64,000 bases of DNA from NCBI GenBank assembly GCA_964030475.1, contig CAXIPT010000001.1, forward strand, positions 23,427,532-23,491,531, written 5' to 3'. The stretch's first letter is position 1; the number at the start of each line of letters is the position of its first letter. This DNA comes from Tethya wilhelma. Taxonomy: Eukaryota > Porifera > Demospongiae > Tethyida > Tethyidae. The translations under genes were made by a program, and so were the position numbers. Under the pieces are notes generated by a model. The model had not been told where the DNA came from, made no database searches, and worked only from the letters and a program-made list of their open reading frames with translations. Shown here one piece after another: positions 25,100 to 36,819 of the stretch.

Positions 25100-26190
25100 A
25101 ATACCTGAGGGTGAGGGTCTCAAACATCCTGATGATCAGCTGATTGAATCAGGAATGATCCCTGCAAAGCTTCCGAATGTATCTTCCAAATGGGAGAAAG
25201 GCATATGGATCGTGATGAGTCCACTGTAGCATCCACTCCAATCAATTTTAGGTCTGGTTTCCAGCAGCTGCTGTAGAATGGAGGGATTTGGCAGTTTAAG
25301 GATGAAACAAAAAGGTCTACTGAGAAAGGCCTGAAAGATGCCTCCAGCAGGTTGAGGACGTGACTGCACGCTTGGTCTACTTGAATGTTGTCAATCCCTG
25401 GGAGGTGTTCAGCATTAAATTGTCAGGCTCATCCACTCCCAGAGACTCTTGGAGATACTGGCAGGACAAGGTCAGAAAATGAGTACCTCCCTTCTTGTTC
25501 AGGTATGCTATTGCCGTTCTATTGTCCATGAAGATCAGAAGGTGGCTGTCATTGAGGTTGTCAGCAAATAACTGTACAGCTAGTAAAGCTGCCTGAAGCT
25601 CCAGAATGTTGATTTGAAAATTCTGTTCTTGGTGAATCTACCAGCCTCTAATCTTTTGGTTTGAATTCATGCAAAATGCTCTGCAGCTGCTCAGGAAGCA
25701 TGGTTAGGACTACCTTTGTAAGGGTTGACCATTATGATGATGAAGGTCTGTCAGCCACCGATTCAGATCCACTTGCAAGTCAGGACTATAGAATTTACGG
25801 ACAACTGCCCGGAGCTTTTGATCAATCCTTCTAATAAGGCTCTGTAATAAAGGGGAGCTGGCATGACTGCGGGGCATCATAGTAATTACTTCCCGTTGCA
25901 CCTGATTGGGATAATAGTAATTACTTCCCGTGGCACCTGATTGGGATAATGACTAATGGTGGTGCCACAACTACTAGTTTCAACAGTTTCATGAAGATGA
26001 GAAACACAATGGAAAGGCCAAATGGGAGTGAGCAGAACTGGTATGAGTGGCCTTCCAATGTAAACCTGAGGTACTTCTGCAATTCTTCATGGATGAGGAG
26101 AGTTGGGTTGATGTTAGTGCACGGATGCTCTTTAGCATCTTTGCTAAGTTCTTCTGGTTAAACTTAAGTTTGTCAATCATAGCAGATCTG
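25100..26190 (-). pseudogene. DIRS-like (tyrosine-recombinase) retrotransposon pol remnant
   Basis: On the minus strand, in order: RT segment with LRFTLEGHSYQFCSLPFGLS (26100-26000), a linker with DLNRWLTDLHHHNGQPL (25900-25710), an RNase H segment INILELQAALLAVQLFADN...MDNRTAIAYLNKKGGTH (25620-25460), then VDLFVSSLNCQIPPF... (about 25310-25240), a segment common between RNase H and recombinase in DIRS/Ngaro elements. Multiple stops and frame changes. The recombinase domain itself was not found. Confidence 0.7.
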
Positions 26191-26821
26191 CAATTATAAG
26201 ACTGGAGATTTTGAACTAACTAGTTACTACATAACTATAGGCTGTGACCAGGTCTTCTGTAGTGGCTGATATCTGCTGCTCTTCATACTGTGCTCACAGG
26301 TTTGAGAGTGGGGCTGCAGATTTAAACAGTCAGCCCCATGAACCCCACAATTACATAATCTGCCTTGAGAAGTTTGATACTGTCAAGGCCAAGGATTTTT
26401 TTTCCCACAAGCCTGTTTTGACAAACAGGATTGAAAATATATGTCCACATAGTCTCGTCACTCCCCAAGTTACCTGGGTATTGTAGCTTCTTACTAGCTC
26501 CTGGGCCTGACTGGGACGTTTTCTGCTTATAGGCAGACTGACAAAACAATGTTCTGATGTTTTATCAGATTCAGAGACATTACTGATCTCATAACTTGGG
26601 TGCACCCCCCTCTAGCTCACTCCTGAATTTCCACCCCACTCAATGATCATTAGCCTAACTTGATAATCATAGTAAAAGGTATGTACCAATGTACTGTTGG
26701 TCTACTGTAATAACTTATGAGAGTTTGGTACAACAATGTAGTCATATACATGTCAAAATTCAGACTGAAATGAAAATGTGTATAATGTCATAGTCTGCAC
26801 TGGCCTTGCTGGTAAATTGTA

Positions 26822-27866
26822 TCATAGCGCGTATAGTAGGAATGGGCCACATGTCTCAGACCCAATACAAAATGTTTATCATAAAATCTAGCAACACAAA
26901 GTTAAGCCCTCAAACTTGCTCAAAGGCTCTCCCCAACATATTACCAACTGTATGCAAGGCCTGAAACTCACAGAAACTTCACTGGACACTCATAGAGAGC
27001 GCTAGTGGGAAGCCACAATTGTTTTTTTTTTGTGTGTGCGTATAGACACAATAATTCATTTAGCAAGTCAAAAAAACACGTACAAAAGGTAGGAGAAGTC
27101 TATAGAAACAAGCATTTTGTGACGGCACAAATAATAGGTGTTCAGATAGGGTTTAGTTCAGATGCGGCCAAGTCAGCAGCGGGGGTCGGTGTACTTGGCA
27201 GCATGTCTGCAGCATGATCGGGCACCCCTGATGGATTGAATGGCGGATTGGAGAAGTGAGAAAGTGAGTCTACTTCGTAACCACGACATGTAGGGTTGGT
27301 CTTGTTTCAATGGTAGTAGGGTGGCGAGCCTCTTGTAGAATGTTGTGGCTTGGTTGGCCAATTGTGCAATTTGTGTTCTAACGTACTTATGTACGTATGT
27401 ACTAACTGACTTACTTGAACACGGTTTCCAAAGAACCAAAAAGTGTTGAGCCAACTTTGACAACACACAGTAAGTCCTTTTCAAGGGAACTGAGTTCCTT
27501 GATACTTGTTTTCATCACAAATAAGTCTAAACAAAAACTAGAAAGCTTTGAACTTAGCATATAAATTCATGTACTTCAACGTAGCAATCCAGAGTAGGTA
27601 GAGTTCAAAGGTCATTATCTATCCACATGGCATTTAACGCCCATGCGAATTAGTTACAGTAGCATAGAAATGCATGACATTGTAGTAGGTACTCATGAAG
27701 GCAAGCTTTTTGTAGGGACTAACCAGCCTTCAATAGTCTCCACACTGTAGTGTTGGAAAAAGTGATTGAACAAGTAGCAAAAATTTCAAAAAATAAGCAG
27801 TGTAGGAATGGGCAGTGCGTTAAAAAGTATTGGAACAAAGCATGTCTCAATTTTGGCACATGAATA
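26822..27866 (-). mobile_element. GGAATGGGC-family element, inverted copy
   Basis: Left CGCGTATAGTAGGAATGGGCC and right AGTGTAGGAATGGGCAGTGC. The sequence runs antiparallel to 28801-29818 over most of its length (for example GAGAGCGCTAGTGGGAAGCCAC at 26995 against its complement at 29606). Non-coding. Together the two copies form a large inverted repeat around the 0.9-kb unit 27.9-28.8 kb. Confidence 0.65.
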
Positions 27867-27894
27867 CTGTATTATGTATAAGATTACACACATC

Positions 27895-30385
27895 AACCAT
27901 TAATTGAAGTTAATTAAATTTTAGCAATTATTTATCAATGTAAGTTGGTAAAATTATATATTGTTAAGTGGACTTGCTAGTTGGTGTATTGTTTGTTAAC
28001 CCTTCTGGCTAAGGGTACAGAGGTTACACTGAAGCTGCAGTTCAGAATATGAGGCCACACACAAGTTGAAAGTGAGGTTAGGAGGAACTTAGATAAAAAT
28101 GGTCAGGCAATTAATTGGTGGTCACAAATAACATGAGAAATACAATAATATTTGGAGAATAATGGAAATAAAGTCATGCATAGGCTTGACCATCTGTTCT
28201 TCCTAACCTCACTCAACCTGCATGTGAGCCTACGTGTAGTTACCTACGAAAGCTGCCAGAACATCCATGTGTGATACTGGAACCTAAATACCACATACTC
28301 ATACTGGACCCCAGAGGTTACAACTGTACAGCTGAAGGGTTCAGGACATTAGGCACACAGGTTAAAATGAGGTTAAGAGGAACGTAGTACAGATGGTCAA
28401 GCAACTTATGGTCACAAGTAACATGGGAAGGCCTAGGGATGCAAGCAAACGGGATAAAAAAAAGGAAATTGAGTCACCCACAAGCCTATACTACATGTGC
28501 AGCTATATACCTTGCTTCGCATAGTTCCTCTGAACCTTCTGGAAGAACATCTTTGTCAGTTAATTAATGACCTAAATAGTGGCTGATCAAGTCATGCTCT
28601 GTCAGTGCACTCGACCCCACACTATCCCTACTAATTATAGGCTCCCTCACCCCTCTTTATTATTTCTCCCATTACATGAATATTTCACTAAAATTTAATT
28701 TGGAATGGGCAGTGCTGTAAAAGAATTGAATTAAGACACATGACAACTTCAGTAATAAGTGGGCTAATAATTAACAGGCATGAGAGATAACCTTATACAT
28801 AGTAAAAATTTTAAAAAATAAGTAGTGTAGGAATGGGCAGTGCGGTAAAAAGTATTGGAACAAGGCAGGTCTCAATTTCGGCACATGACTACTTCATTTT
28901 TTTTTTTGATTCCTTCAAATGGATTCTTTAAAACAATGATCTGTACAATAGTATACTAGTCTATAGCTTATTTTATTGGTTCCAATTCCTACTAATCAGT
29001 TGGCTAAGCAGTGAAGTAAACTATAACAGAAAGGTAACTTAAACTGACTGCTGGGCAAAAGTTGAGTATAAAAAATGAAGTAGTCATGTGCCGAAATTGA
29101 GACCTGCCTTGTTCCAATACTTTTTACCGCACTGCCCATTCCTACACTACTTATTTTTTAAAATTTTTACTACTTGTTCATTCACTTTTTTTAACAATAC
29201 AGTGTGGAGACTATCAGAGACTGGTAACAACAATATAGTCCCTATAAAAAGCTTGAGTAGCAGCTACAACAATGTCATACTTAATTCTGCTGAAGAGGGC
29301 TAATGCGCATGCGCATAATAATGCCACGTGGATAGACAATTAATGACCTTTGAACTCTACCTACAAAGATGGCTGCATTGTAGTACGTGAATTTATACAC
29401 TAAGTTTCAAAGCTTTCTAGTTTTTGTTTAGGCCTATTTAAGATGAAAATGAGTCTCAAGGAATGTAGTACCCATGAAAAGAACTTACTTTGTGCTGTCA
29501 AAGTTGGCTCAACACATTCTGGTTCTCTGGAAATCCTTTTCAAGTAAGTCAGTTACAGTAAGTAAGTACGTACGTACGTACGTTAGCAGAACAAAAATGG
29601 CATTATTGTGGCTTCCCACTAGCGCTCTCTACGAGTGCTGAGGAAAGTTTTTGTGAGCTTTAGGCCTTGCATGCAGTTGATATTCTGTCAATGAGAGCCT
29701 CTGAGCAAGTATGAAGGTTTAATTTTGTGTGAGTAAATTTTTATGGTGGCCAACATTTTGTATTGTGTCTATGGGACAGTCGGCCCATTCCTACTATACG
29801 TACTACCGTACGTATGATAAGAGCACAAAAAATTAAGTAGTCATGCATGATTATACTGAAATTCTGAGACTTGCCTTCTCAACATTTGCAATACTAAGAT
29901 CGACTTGAGAATAATTGTTTTGGAATTTTGGCTTGTACCACTGCAGTTGCATAATGACCAAAATGAGAATCCAGACAATATGAATTAAGTGAATTTATCA
30001 TATTTTGTGTTTAATCATGAATACAATGTCATATTATGCAAGTGTATGCACCCTGTGACTCCTAAGCACTATAATACTGTTTTCAGAGACTGATAAGTGT
30101 TATGTAGATCTGATACTACTTCAGTCATATCACATGGCTTTGCAAGATTATAATTTGTAGGTGCATGATGTGTATACTGACATGCATGGGAGACATGAAG
30201 GGGATTAATTAAGCTCTAGATGAAGAAAGGGAACCCCTTAACCATATTGACCTCTCAAACCCCTTGACTCCATATGAACCCGCATACATGATGAATAACA
30301 AACCTATAGAGGACATGCTATCTTAACCCGTGTTGTAGTACAGTATACTTACAACTCTGGCACTGCAGCATGATCATGACTCTGA
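27895..30385 (+). repeat. Segmental duplication, copy 1 (interrupted)
   Basis: 27895-28800 plus 29819-30385 match 35180-36094 plus 36095-36507 in order and orientation (CCCTTCTGGCTAAGGGTACAG, GACCCCACACTATCC, AGAGCACAAAAA and others). Copy 1 is interrupted by the 1018-bp element at 28801-29818, absent from copy 2. Confidence 0.75.
28801..29818 (+). mobile_element. GGAATGGGC-family element with paralogous empty site
   Basis: Begins AGTAAAAATTTTAAAAAAT, contains two opposed ends (28801-28915 and 29068 onward), and ends TACGTACTACCGTACGTATGAT. Copy 2 of the duplication has the uninterrupted junction ...TTATACAT/AAGAGCAC... at 36094/36095, which dates this insertion after the duplication. No transposase frame. 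Confidence 0.7.
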
Positions 30386-30887
30386 TTCCTACAAGTAGTA
30401 AAAATTTCAAAAAAATAAGTAGAGTAGGAATGGGCAGTGCGGTAAAAAGCATTGGAACAAGGCATATCTCAATTTCGGCACATGACTACTGGGTAATTCC
30501 ATGCCAATTAAATCAACACGAAAAAATGAGCACCCTCACAGAATTCAACAAAACTTGAGGTATACATACCTTACCACAAGTTATTAAACCACACCTAATT
30601 TGGGTATCATATGTTGTATGGTTTCTCACTTATAAGCCTCTGAAATTGACCATTTTTCAATGACGTTGACCCATTTATTAGCAAATATCTAATGCTCTGA
30701 TTGTTTTCAGCTATCGAGGCTGGTACCATTGTACTCGGGATGAAATTTTGGTTCGGATGATACATTTGAAGTGGACAGTCACTCGTTAGCAGGTTAAAGG
30801 TCATTTTTTAAAGACTTAATTTAGCATCACTCAAAAATGGCCGCTTTTTTCCCGGTAATTTCACATTTGTGTGATCTCTAAAAATTC

Positions 30888-31073
30888 TTCTTTATGTTGT
30901 AAAAGTTTCGTGGTGCGATCTAAATGGGGTCAGAAGATACAGGCCTATACATACACCTGGCTACATCATTTGCAAATTAAAAATACTGAAATACTACACT
31001 CAGGTGTATGTATAGGCCTGTATCTTCCGATCCCATTTAGCTCCCACCACGAAACTTTTACAACATAAAGAAG
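30888..31073. repeat. Hairpin with arms of about 75 bp
   Basis: TTCTTCTTTATGTTGTAAAA at the left is mirrored by TTTTACAACATAAAGAAGAA at the right, and the arms remain complementary to GGTGTATGTATAGGCC. The loop is about 35 bp. Possibly a foldback MITE. Confidence 0.7.
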
Positions 31074-31076
31074 AAC

Positions 31077-31167
31077 GTACTAATCTTGTGACCATTACAT
31101 GTTTGAATACTGACACAATGGAAAGGGCTATGGTAGAACCCCAGAAGTTTGATCTGATCAGAAATCG
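31077..31167 (+). pseudogene. Copy of part of the glycyl-radical enzyme's last exon
   Basis: Open reading corresponds to exon 24 of the minus-strand gene (39783-39589), from TNLVTITCLNTDTME to QKFDLIRNR, at very high nucleotide identity. It stops exactly before the Met-Gly-Gly-Trp radical site, where a single N (31168) joins it to a GGAATGGGC-family end. No other exon of that gene lies nearby. Either a recent partial duplication or a mis-join. Confidence 0.8.
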
Positions 31168-31168
31168 N

Positions 31169-31815
31169 CACTGCCCATTCCTACACTGCTAATTTTTATG
31201 AAATTTTTACTATACTTGTTTGTTCACTTTTTTCAACACTAAGGTGCTCAATTGCAATGGAGTATAAGCTTTCAGAGACTGGTCAGTCTACAAAAAGCAT
31301 GATCGAGCTACTGCTTTCAAGTACAGTGGATGTGCATGCATGTGCATGTAAACCACGTGGTCTGTTCACGACCTTTACCTACATCAAGATGGCTACATTC
31401 AAGTACAGTAGTTTATACCAGAGTTCTAAAATGCCTAGATTTTGTTTGCTAAATAGCTTTTAGGCACCAAACGAGTATAAAAGGACGTAGTTCGGCTGAA
31501 GTCAAGTTGCACTGTACAGTTAAAACTGGCTGAATGCCTTTTGTTTGTCTGGAAATCGCGTTCAAGTTTGTCAGTTAGGAAGGAAGAAGAAGAAAACAAA
31601 ATTGCACTGTTCTGGCTTCCTGCCAGTACTCTCTTCAGAGTGCTCTAGAAAGTTTCTGTGAGTTTTGTTGATGCATGCAGTTAGAAAACTATCCAAGGGA
31701 GGCTTTAATCCATGTCTGAAGGCTTAGCTATCATTCTATGAAAGTTTATGAGCATAAACATTTTGTATTGTCTATGGGACAGTCGGCCCATTCCTACTAT
31801 ACGTACGGTTGGCAT
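31169..31815 (+). mobile_element. GGAATGGGC-family element
   Basis: Starts CACTGCCCATTCCTACACTG and ends CGGCCCATTCCTACTATACG, with internal ACCACGTGGTCTGTTC and GACCTTTACCTACATCAAGATGGC blocks shared with the copies at 4.6-5.3 and 28.8-29.8 kb. The ends are direct, not inverted, copies of GCCCATTCCTAC. Confidence 0.6.
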
Positions 31816-32310
31816 AACTGTGTCTGAGGAATGTTTCTCTCTTACTACCCTTGTGGATGACCAACTAACAGCACCAAGGTGCACCGTTTAGAAGGTTTAA
31901 TGAACAATATGTATGCAAATTTGTAGATAATTATATAGATAACTGTAGCTACAGATGATTTTGATTTTTTATGAATTTTATAATTATAGCAAGAGTACTC
32001 TTGATAATAGACAATGGAACTGATAATTGTTAAGTGTATCTGGTTAGTATTGTTATAGCCTTTGATTTATTTCTTTTTTAGTAGGTTGATCAGTTGTGAC
32101 AATATTAATATTATCATTTAACATGTGGACCAACAGTGGCATGCATGACACAGATGGCCTATATTCACATTAGTGAAAACTGATAAGTTGTACATAAATG
32201 AATATTGGAAATAAGGATTATTTTCCATGTCCTTGTTTCCTAAATGTCAACTGCATGACAGATGCCAAACCCAACTTAAACTCAATGACGAGGAACTGTG
32301 CTGTTTAATG
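31808..32310 (+). pseudogene. 3' remnant of the small secreted-protein gene
   Basis: From GGCATAACTGTGTCTGAGGAATG onward it follows 37612-38000, covering the last 30 codons and 3' flank of the secreted gene. A short insertion changes the frame near the end (ACCAACTAACAGCACC). The first exon and most of exon 2 are missing, replaced by repeats. This is the copy-1 partner of the duplication. Confidence 0.7.
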
Positions 32311-32528
32311 TGGTCCAAAGTCTCTGAAAAAAGTTATCTATGCCAAGTTTCAAAGCTTTCTATTTTTTGTTTAAAATTTAATAAGATGAAAATGACACAC
32401 ACTGCCCTCATATCTTGAAGCAAAATGGTATTATTCCACAAGTTATTAATGCCAGAAAGTAATGTGTCTTCAAATTAAACTGGCTAGTGTTTAGGAGTTT
32501 CGTTTTATTAATTATTACGATATTCCAT

Positions 32529-33571
32529 TCACCACTCTCTCAATGTCACGATTGACATCTCTAGAGCCAAATAGGTTTCCCTGAGTGTTTGATGTACCCG
32601 AGACTGCTCTTTAATTTCATTTCTTCCATCGATAGAGCACATTTGTGGTGATGGGATCGTAGAGCTTTGTTCAGCATAGAGTGGAACTCTTTGACATACT
32701 CTAGCTGGAGAATGCATGTTTGAGGTGTTGTCCAGTGGGTTGTTTCAGATGGCAAGAACATGATACCGCTCTAACACACAGCCAGATAACCCTAAGTAGA
32801 CAAGTACTTCAAGTTGAGAGCAAATTGTAGCACAAGTGGGTGCCACCTAATTTGTCATTTGTCAGCAAGCTTATAGTATGCCATTTGCTAATCCCAAAAA
32901 TTGAGTCTTTGAGCAGAATTGTCTGGAAATTTCTTTTATCCATGGGAATTATCTCCTTGACCAGATTTGACATACTTTCTTCATCACTAGATTGGAGTAA
33001 GATGGCTTCCTTTTCGATGATCTTCCTTAATCTAGTCTCCAAGTGTTTTAAGTGCTATTTCACAACCTTTAGAGATTGTTGTAGATTCTTCACTCTCAGA
33101 TTCTTTTCAGCATGAGTAAGGTGAGCCTAATTGGTGTAGCACTTTGCTTGTGTGCCATCAGTTCGGGAACTTCTCGATACAGCTGAATGTATAGTGTGGA
33201 TCTATAAGCTCGACAAGCCTTACAGTGAATCGGTTGACGCCCACTTCAGACACAAAGAAGATCGCACTCAACTCTCCTAACAGAACATAAATCAGTACCA
33301 ATGACTGGTGTGTTATCCAGCTGTGCAATGGTGGTCTCGCCTTTTTTATTGAACCTCCTTGCCATTCACAGAGAGGAATAAACTTTTCGTCTGGATTACC
33401 TGGACAAAGTGCAGCATGCTGGACACAGGTGATCACATTGGACACGAGAGCAATAGAAGGTATCGTTGAAGGAAATATGGAGAGGAGCTTGCAAGTGTTC
33501 GGCACTTGCTTTCCATGAACAGTCACTTTCCATGTGAGGTCATGCTTCAGCTGAACAGATATTATCATCAC
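32529..33571 (-). pseudogene. P-element/THAP9-like transposase remnant
   Basis: Minus-strand segments in order: ISVQLKHDLTWKVTVHGKQV (33560), SVNRFTVRLVE-like (33210), METRLRKIIEKEAILLQ...DKRNFQTILLKDS (33042-32900), KWHTISLL, and MEEMKLKSSLGYIKHSGKP (32650-32575). The last resembles the D-E-K-IK...KHTGE stretch of P/THAP9 transposases. Stops and frameshifts separate the segments and the catalytic core is incomplete. Confidence 0.55.
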
Positions 33572-33579
33572 TGGTATAA

Positions 33580-34490
33580 CTAGTCATTGAAGGTGCTAAA
33601 ATGACTAATGTTTGTAAGCCTACCATTTGTAGCCTCAACACATTCTTTCATAAAATGGGACAAACACACCAGGATGTATCTACACACTCAATCATATAAG
33701 CAAAGTCTGAGCTTTTGCTTGTACTTACTTTTACAAAAGAGTATACAATTCATCATTGTTTGATACTTCTGTTTACAGTAAATAATAAAAGAACAAGCAT
33801 GATCAGTGATGTCATCTATATTCTTAGTCATAAGAATCTTGTGATTTCAATATGCTGTGCTAACAAACTGGCTCTTAATTAGAGAATTAAACAAAGCTAC
33901 TAGCACAATTTATGCTGATAACCTAAGATCTTCTAGCTGTTAACAACACAAAGTAGTGGGCAACTTCTTCTTTTCGAAAAATGAAGTGCTGGTTCAGAAA
34001 TAGTATATATACTGTATTAGGAAAATTCTCACAAGTACAAATTGTCTGTTCAAATGTCAGTATAAATTTTCGGGATTAAAATTATTGTTTCTCTTCTCAA
34101 GAAATACAAGTTCTAGTGGGTGCATGTTACAAACATGAGGTAATGAACTGATATCACTTGAGCTATAGTGTTTTGTGCAGAGTGACTCTTCAAGATGTAG
34201 TAGAAAGGTATGTAAATTTTTAAGGGATACAGATGTAGTTGTTCAGTTATATTTCCAATTAAATGTTTATCAATAGCAATACACAACACATGCAAGAGAG
34301 AGAAAATTAGGTATTAAAATGGCACAACTTAAGATATAAAGTACGCTGCATACCGTAATGCCTGGAATAATGCCCAAACACATTCTACACTAAGACCCGG
34401 ATGAAGGTAGTTATGTTTATAATATGTCAAACAGCATGCTAACAGGATCTATATAGATAAGATCTGGAAAATTTTTTGTCCAGATTCTGA
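33580..34490. other. Gene-free interval
   Basis: AT-rich, only short open frames. No repeat family recognised. Confidence 0.3.
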
Positions 34491-34504
34491 AATTTTAAAG
34501 AGTT

Positions 34505-34720
34505 TAAAAGCTTAGACCTAAGCCGCTTGATTAGGCCTAGCTTAGATCTAAGCTTCATGATTAGGCCTAACTAAGCAGGTCTAAGCTTAGGCCTAAGCTT
34601 CAATGCATGATCATGATTAGGTCTAAGCTTAGGCCTAAGCTTCAAGATTAGGTCTAAACTTAGGCCTAAGCTCGAGTGATTAGGTCTAATCAAAGAGGCT
34701 TAGATCTAAGCCTTGAAAAG
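34505..34720. repeat. Array of palindromic TTAGGCCTAAGCTT units
   Basis: Five to six degenerate units of about 40-45 bp, each built from GATTAGGTCTAAGCTTAGGC-like palindromes. They are flanked by inverted TCCAGATTCTGA / AATCAGAATCCGGA and an AAATTTCCGG hairpin. Not coding. Confidence 0.7.
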
Positions 34721-34960
34721 TGTTTGAAAAATCAGAATCCGGAAAAAAAAATTTCCGGATCTTTATAATATTTGGATTCTGTTTGCTTAGTATCCTCAAA
34801 TTTACAGCTTCTTTCCTCAGTTTCATTTCTAATAAAAATGGGCATGACTACCAGGTGTGGCCTCGAAGCTTATAGGGCTCAAAGATGCTAAAAAGCCTTA
34901 GATCTCTGGAGCTAGTAAGAGTGCTATGAGTGAAGAGTATGTTAAACTCTTGCCTCTGAA

Positions 34961-34984
34961 TGTGTGTGTGTGTGTGTGTGCGTG
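34961..34984. repeat. TG dinucleotide microsatellite
   Basis: About 11 TG repeats, followed by CGTG. Confidence 0.9.
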
Positions 34985-35179
34985 TTTTGGACAAAATCAA
35001 TATGAAAACCTTAAGTTTGTCTCACAAACTATATATATAGAATTATAGATGTGTGTGACCTCTTAAACTGATGAGAGTCTAAGTATTAATGTATGCATGC
35101 AAATTAGATATGCGAGTCCATTAATTTAATTCACTACATGCCACACATAAGTTTCATGTATCATGTATACGATTAGCCA

Positions 35180-36507
35180 AAACAATCATTAGTTAAATTT
35201 GAGCAATTTTTATCGATGTAAGTTGGTAAAATTATTATCAAGTACACTTGTTTTGACTTGCTAGTTTAGTGTATTGTTGTTTATTAACCCTTCTGGCTAA
35301 GGGTACAGAGGTTACACTATGAAGCCGAAGAGTTCAGGATATGAGGCCACACACAAGTTGAAAGTGAGGTTAGGAGGAACTTAAGATACAAACGGTCAAG
35401 CAATTAATTGGTGGTCACAAATAACATGAGAAATAAAAAATAATGACATTATTTGGAGAATAATGGAAATCAAGTCATGCTTGGGCTTGACCACCTGTTC
35501 TTGCTAACCTCACTCGACCTGTGAGCCTACGTATAGCTACCTACGTAGCTGCCAGAACATCTGTGTGTGATATATACTGGGACCTAAATACCACATACTC
35601 ATACTGGACCCAAGAGGTTACAACTGTGCAGCTAAAGGGTTCAGGACGTTAGGCACACAAGTTGAAAATGAGGTTAAGAGGAACTTAGTACAGATGGTCA
35701 AAGCAGTTTATGGTCACAAAAGCGTGGAAAGGCCTAGGGATACGAGTAAACGGGATAAAAAAATAAAGGAAACTGAGTCAACCCTGAGCCTATGTTACAT
35801 ATGTTCAGGTATATACCTGGGTTCACATTGCTTTGAACCATCAGCTAGGTAGAAAATCTAAAATAGTGGAAGATCAAGTCATGCACTGTCAGCGCACTCG
35901 ACCCCACACTATCCCCACTAGTTATAGGCTCCCTCACCCCTCTATAATATTTCTCCCGTTACATAAAATTTTAATATTTCAGTGAAGTAATTATAAGGAA
36001 TGGGCAGTGCTGTAATAGAATTGAATTAAGACACATGACAACTTCAGTAATACGTGGGCTAATTTGGATGAATTGAAGCAAGGATGTTATACATAAGAGC
36101 ACAAAAAGTAAGTAGTCGTGCATAATCGTACAGAAACTCTGAGATTTGCCTTCTCAACATTTGCATGACTCCGATCGACTTAAGAATAATTGCTTTGGAA
36201 CTTTGGCCTATACCATGCACTGCAGTTGCATGATGACCAAAATGAGAATCCAGATGATATGAATTAAGTGAATTTATCGTGTTTGTGATTAATCAGGAAT
36301 ACAGCGTCATAATTATTATGCAAGTGCATGCACTCTGTGACTCCTAAGCACTATAATACTGTTTTCAGAGACTGATAAGTACTATGTAGATCTGATGCAT
36401 GTATACAGGATGAATAACAAACCTATAGAGGATATTATGTTATCTTAACCCTTATTGTAGTACAGTACGTATACAACTGTGGCACTGCATGAGAACCTGA
36501 TCGTGAC
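35180..36507 (+). repeat. Segmental duplication, copy 2 (uninterrupted)
   Basis: Partner of 27895-30385. Lies just upstream of the intact secreted gene, so the duplicated unit probably included that gene. Confidence 0.75.
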
Positions 36508-36670
36508 TCTGATTCCTAGACATTGTAAAAACCAAACTACTAGCTTCCAGGAATTTGTGATATCATGACATACAGTATGCCAATAAATGTTCCTGCATGT
36601 ATAATAATTAAGTTGAAAACAATTATATATTAATGATTGAGATCTATAGACTAATTGTATACTACCTGAG

Positions 36671-36694
36671 CCAATGTTTGATTCCCTATAAAAG
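36671..36694 (+). promoter_or_regulatory. CCAAT and TATA boxes of the secreted gene
   Basis: CCAAT at 36671-36675 and TATAAAAG at 36687-36694, about 130 bp before the ATG at 36820. This gives a predicted transcription start near 36720. Confidence 0.65.
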
Positions 36695-36819
36695 AGGGTT
36701 TTATAAGCTGCATGCTACAGAGCTTGATCGGACTTAATCATCAATCAGCAACATTAACTGAAGGTACAGCTAATTCTCATCATTGATCATCATTATACTT
36801 CACATCTAGATCAAGAAGA

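Noticed and set aside
34505..34720. Telomere-like TTAGGC array
   Set aside because: Units alternate strands and are palindromic, not simple hexamer repeats.
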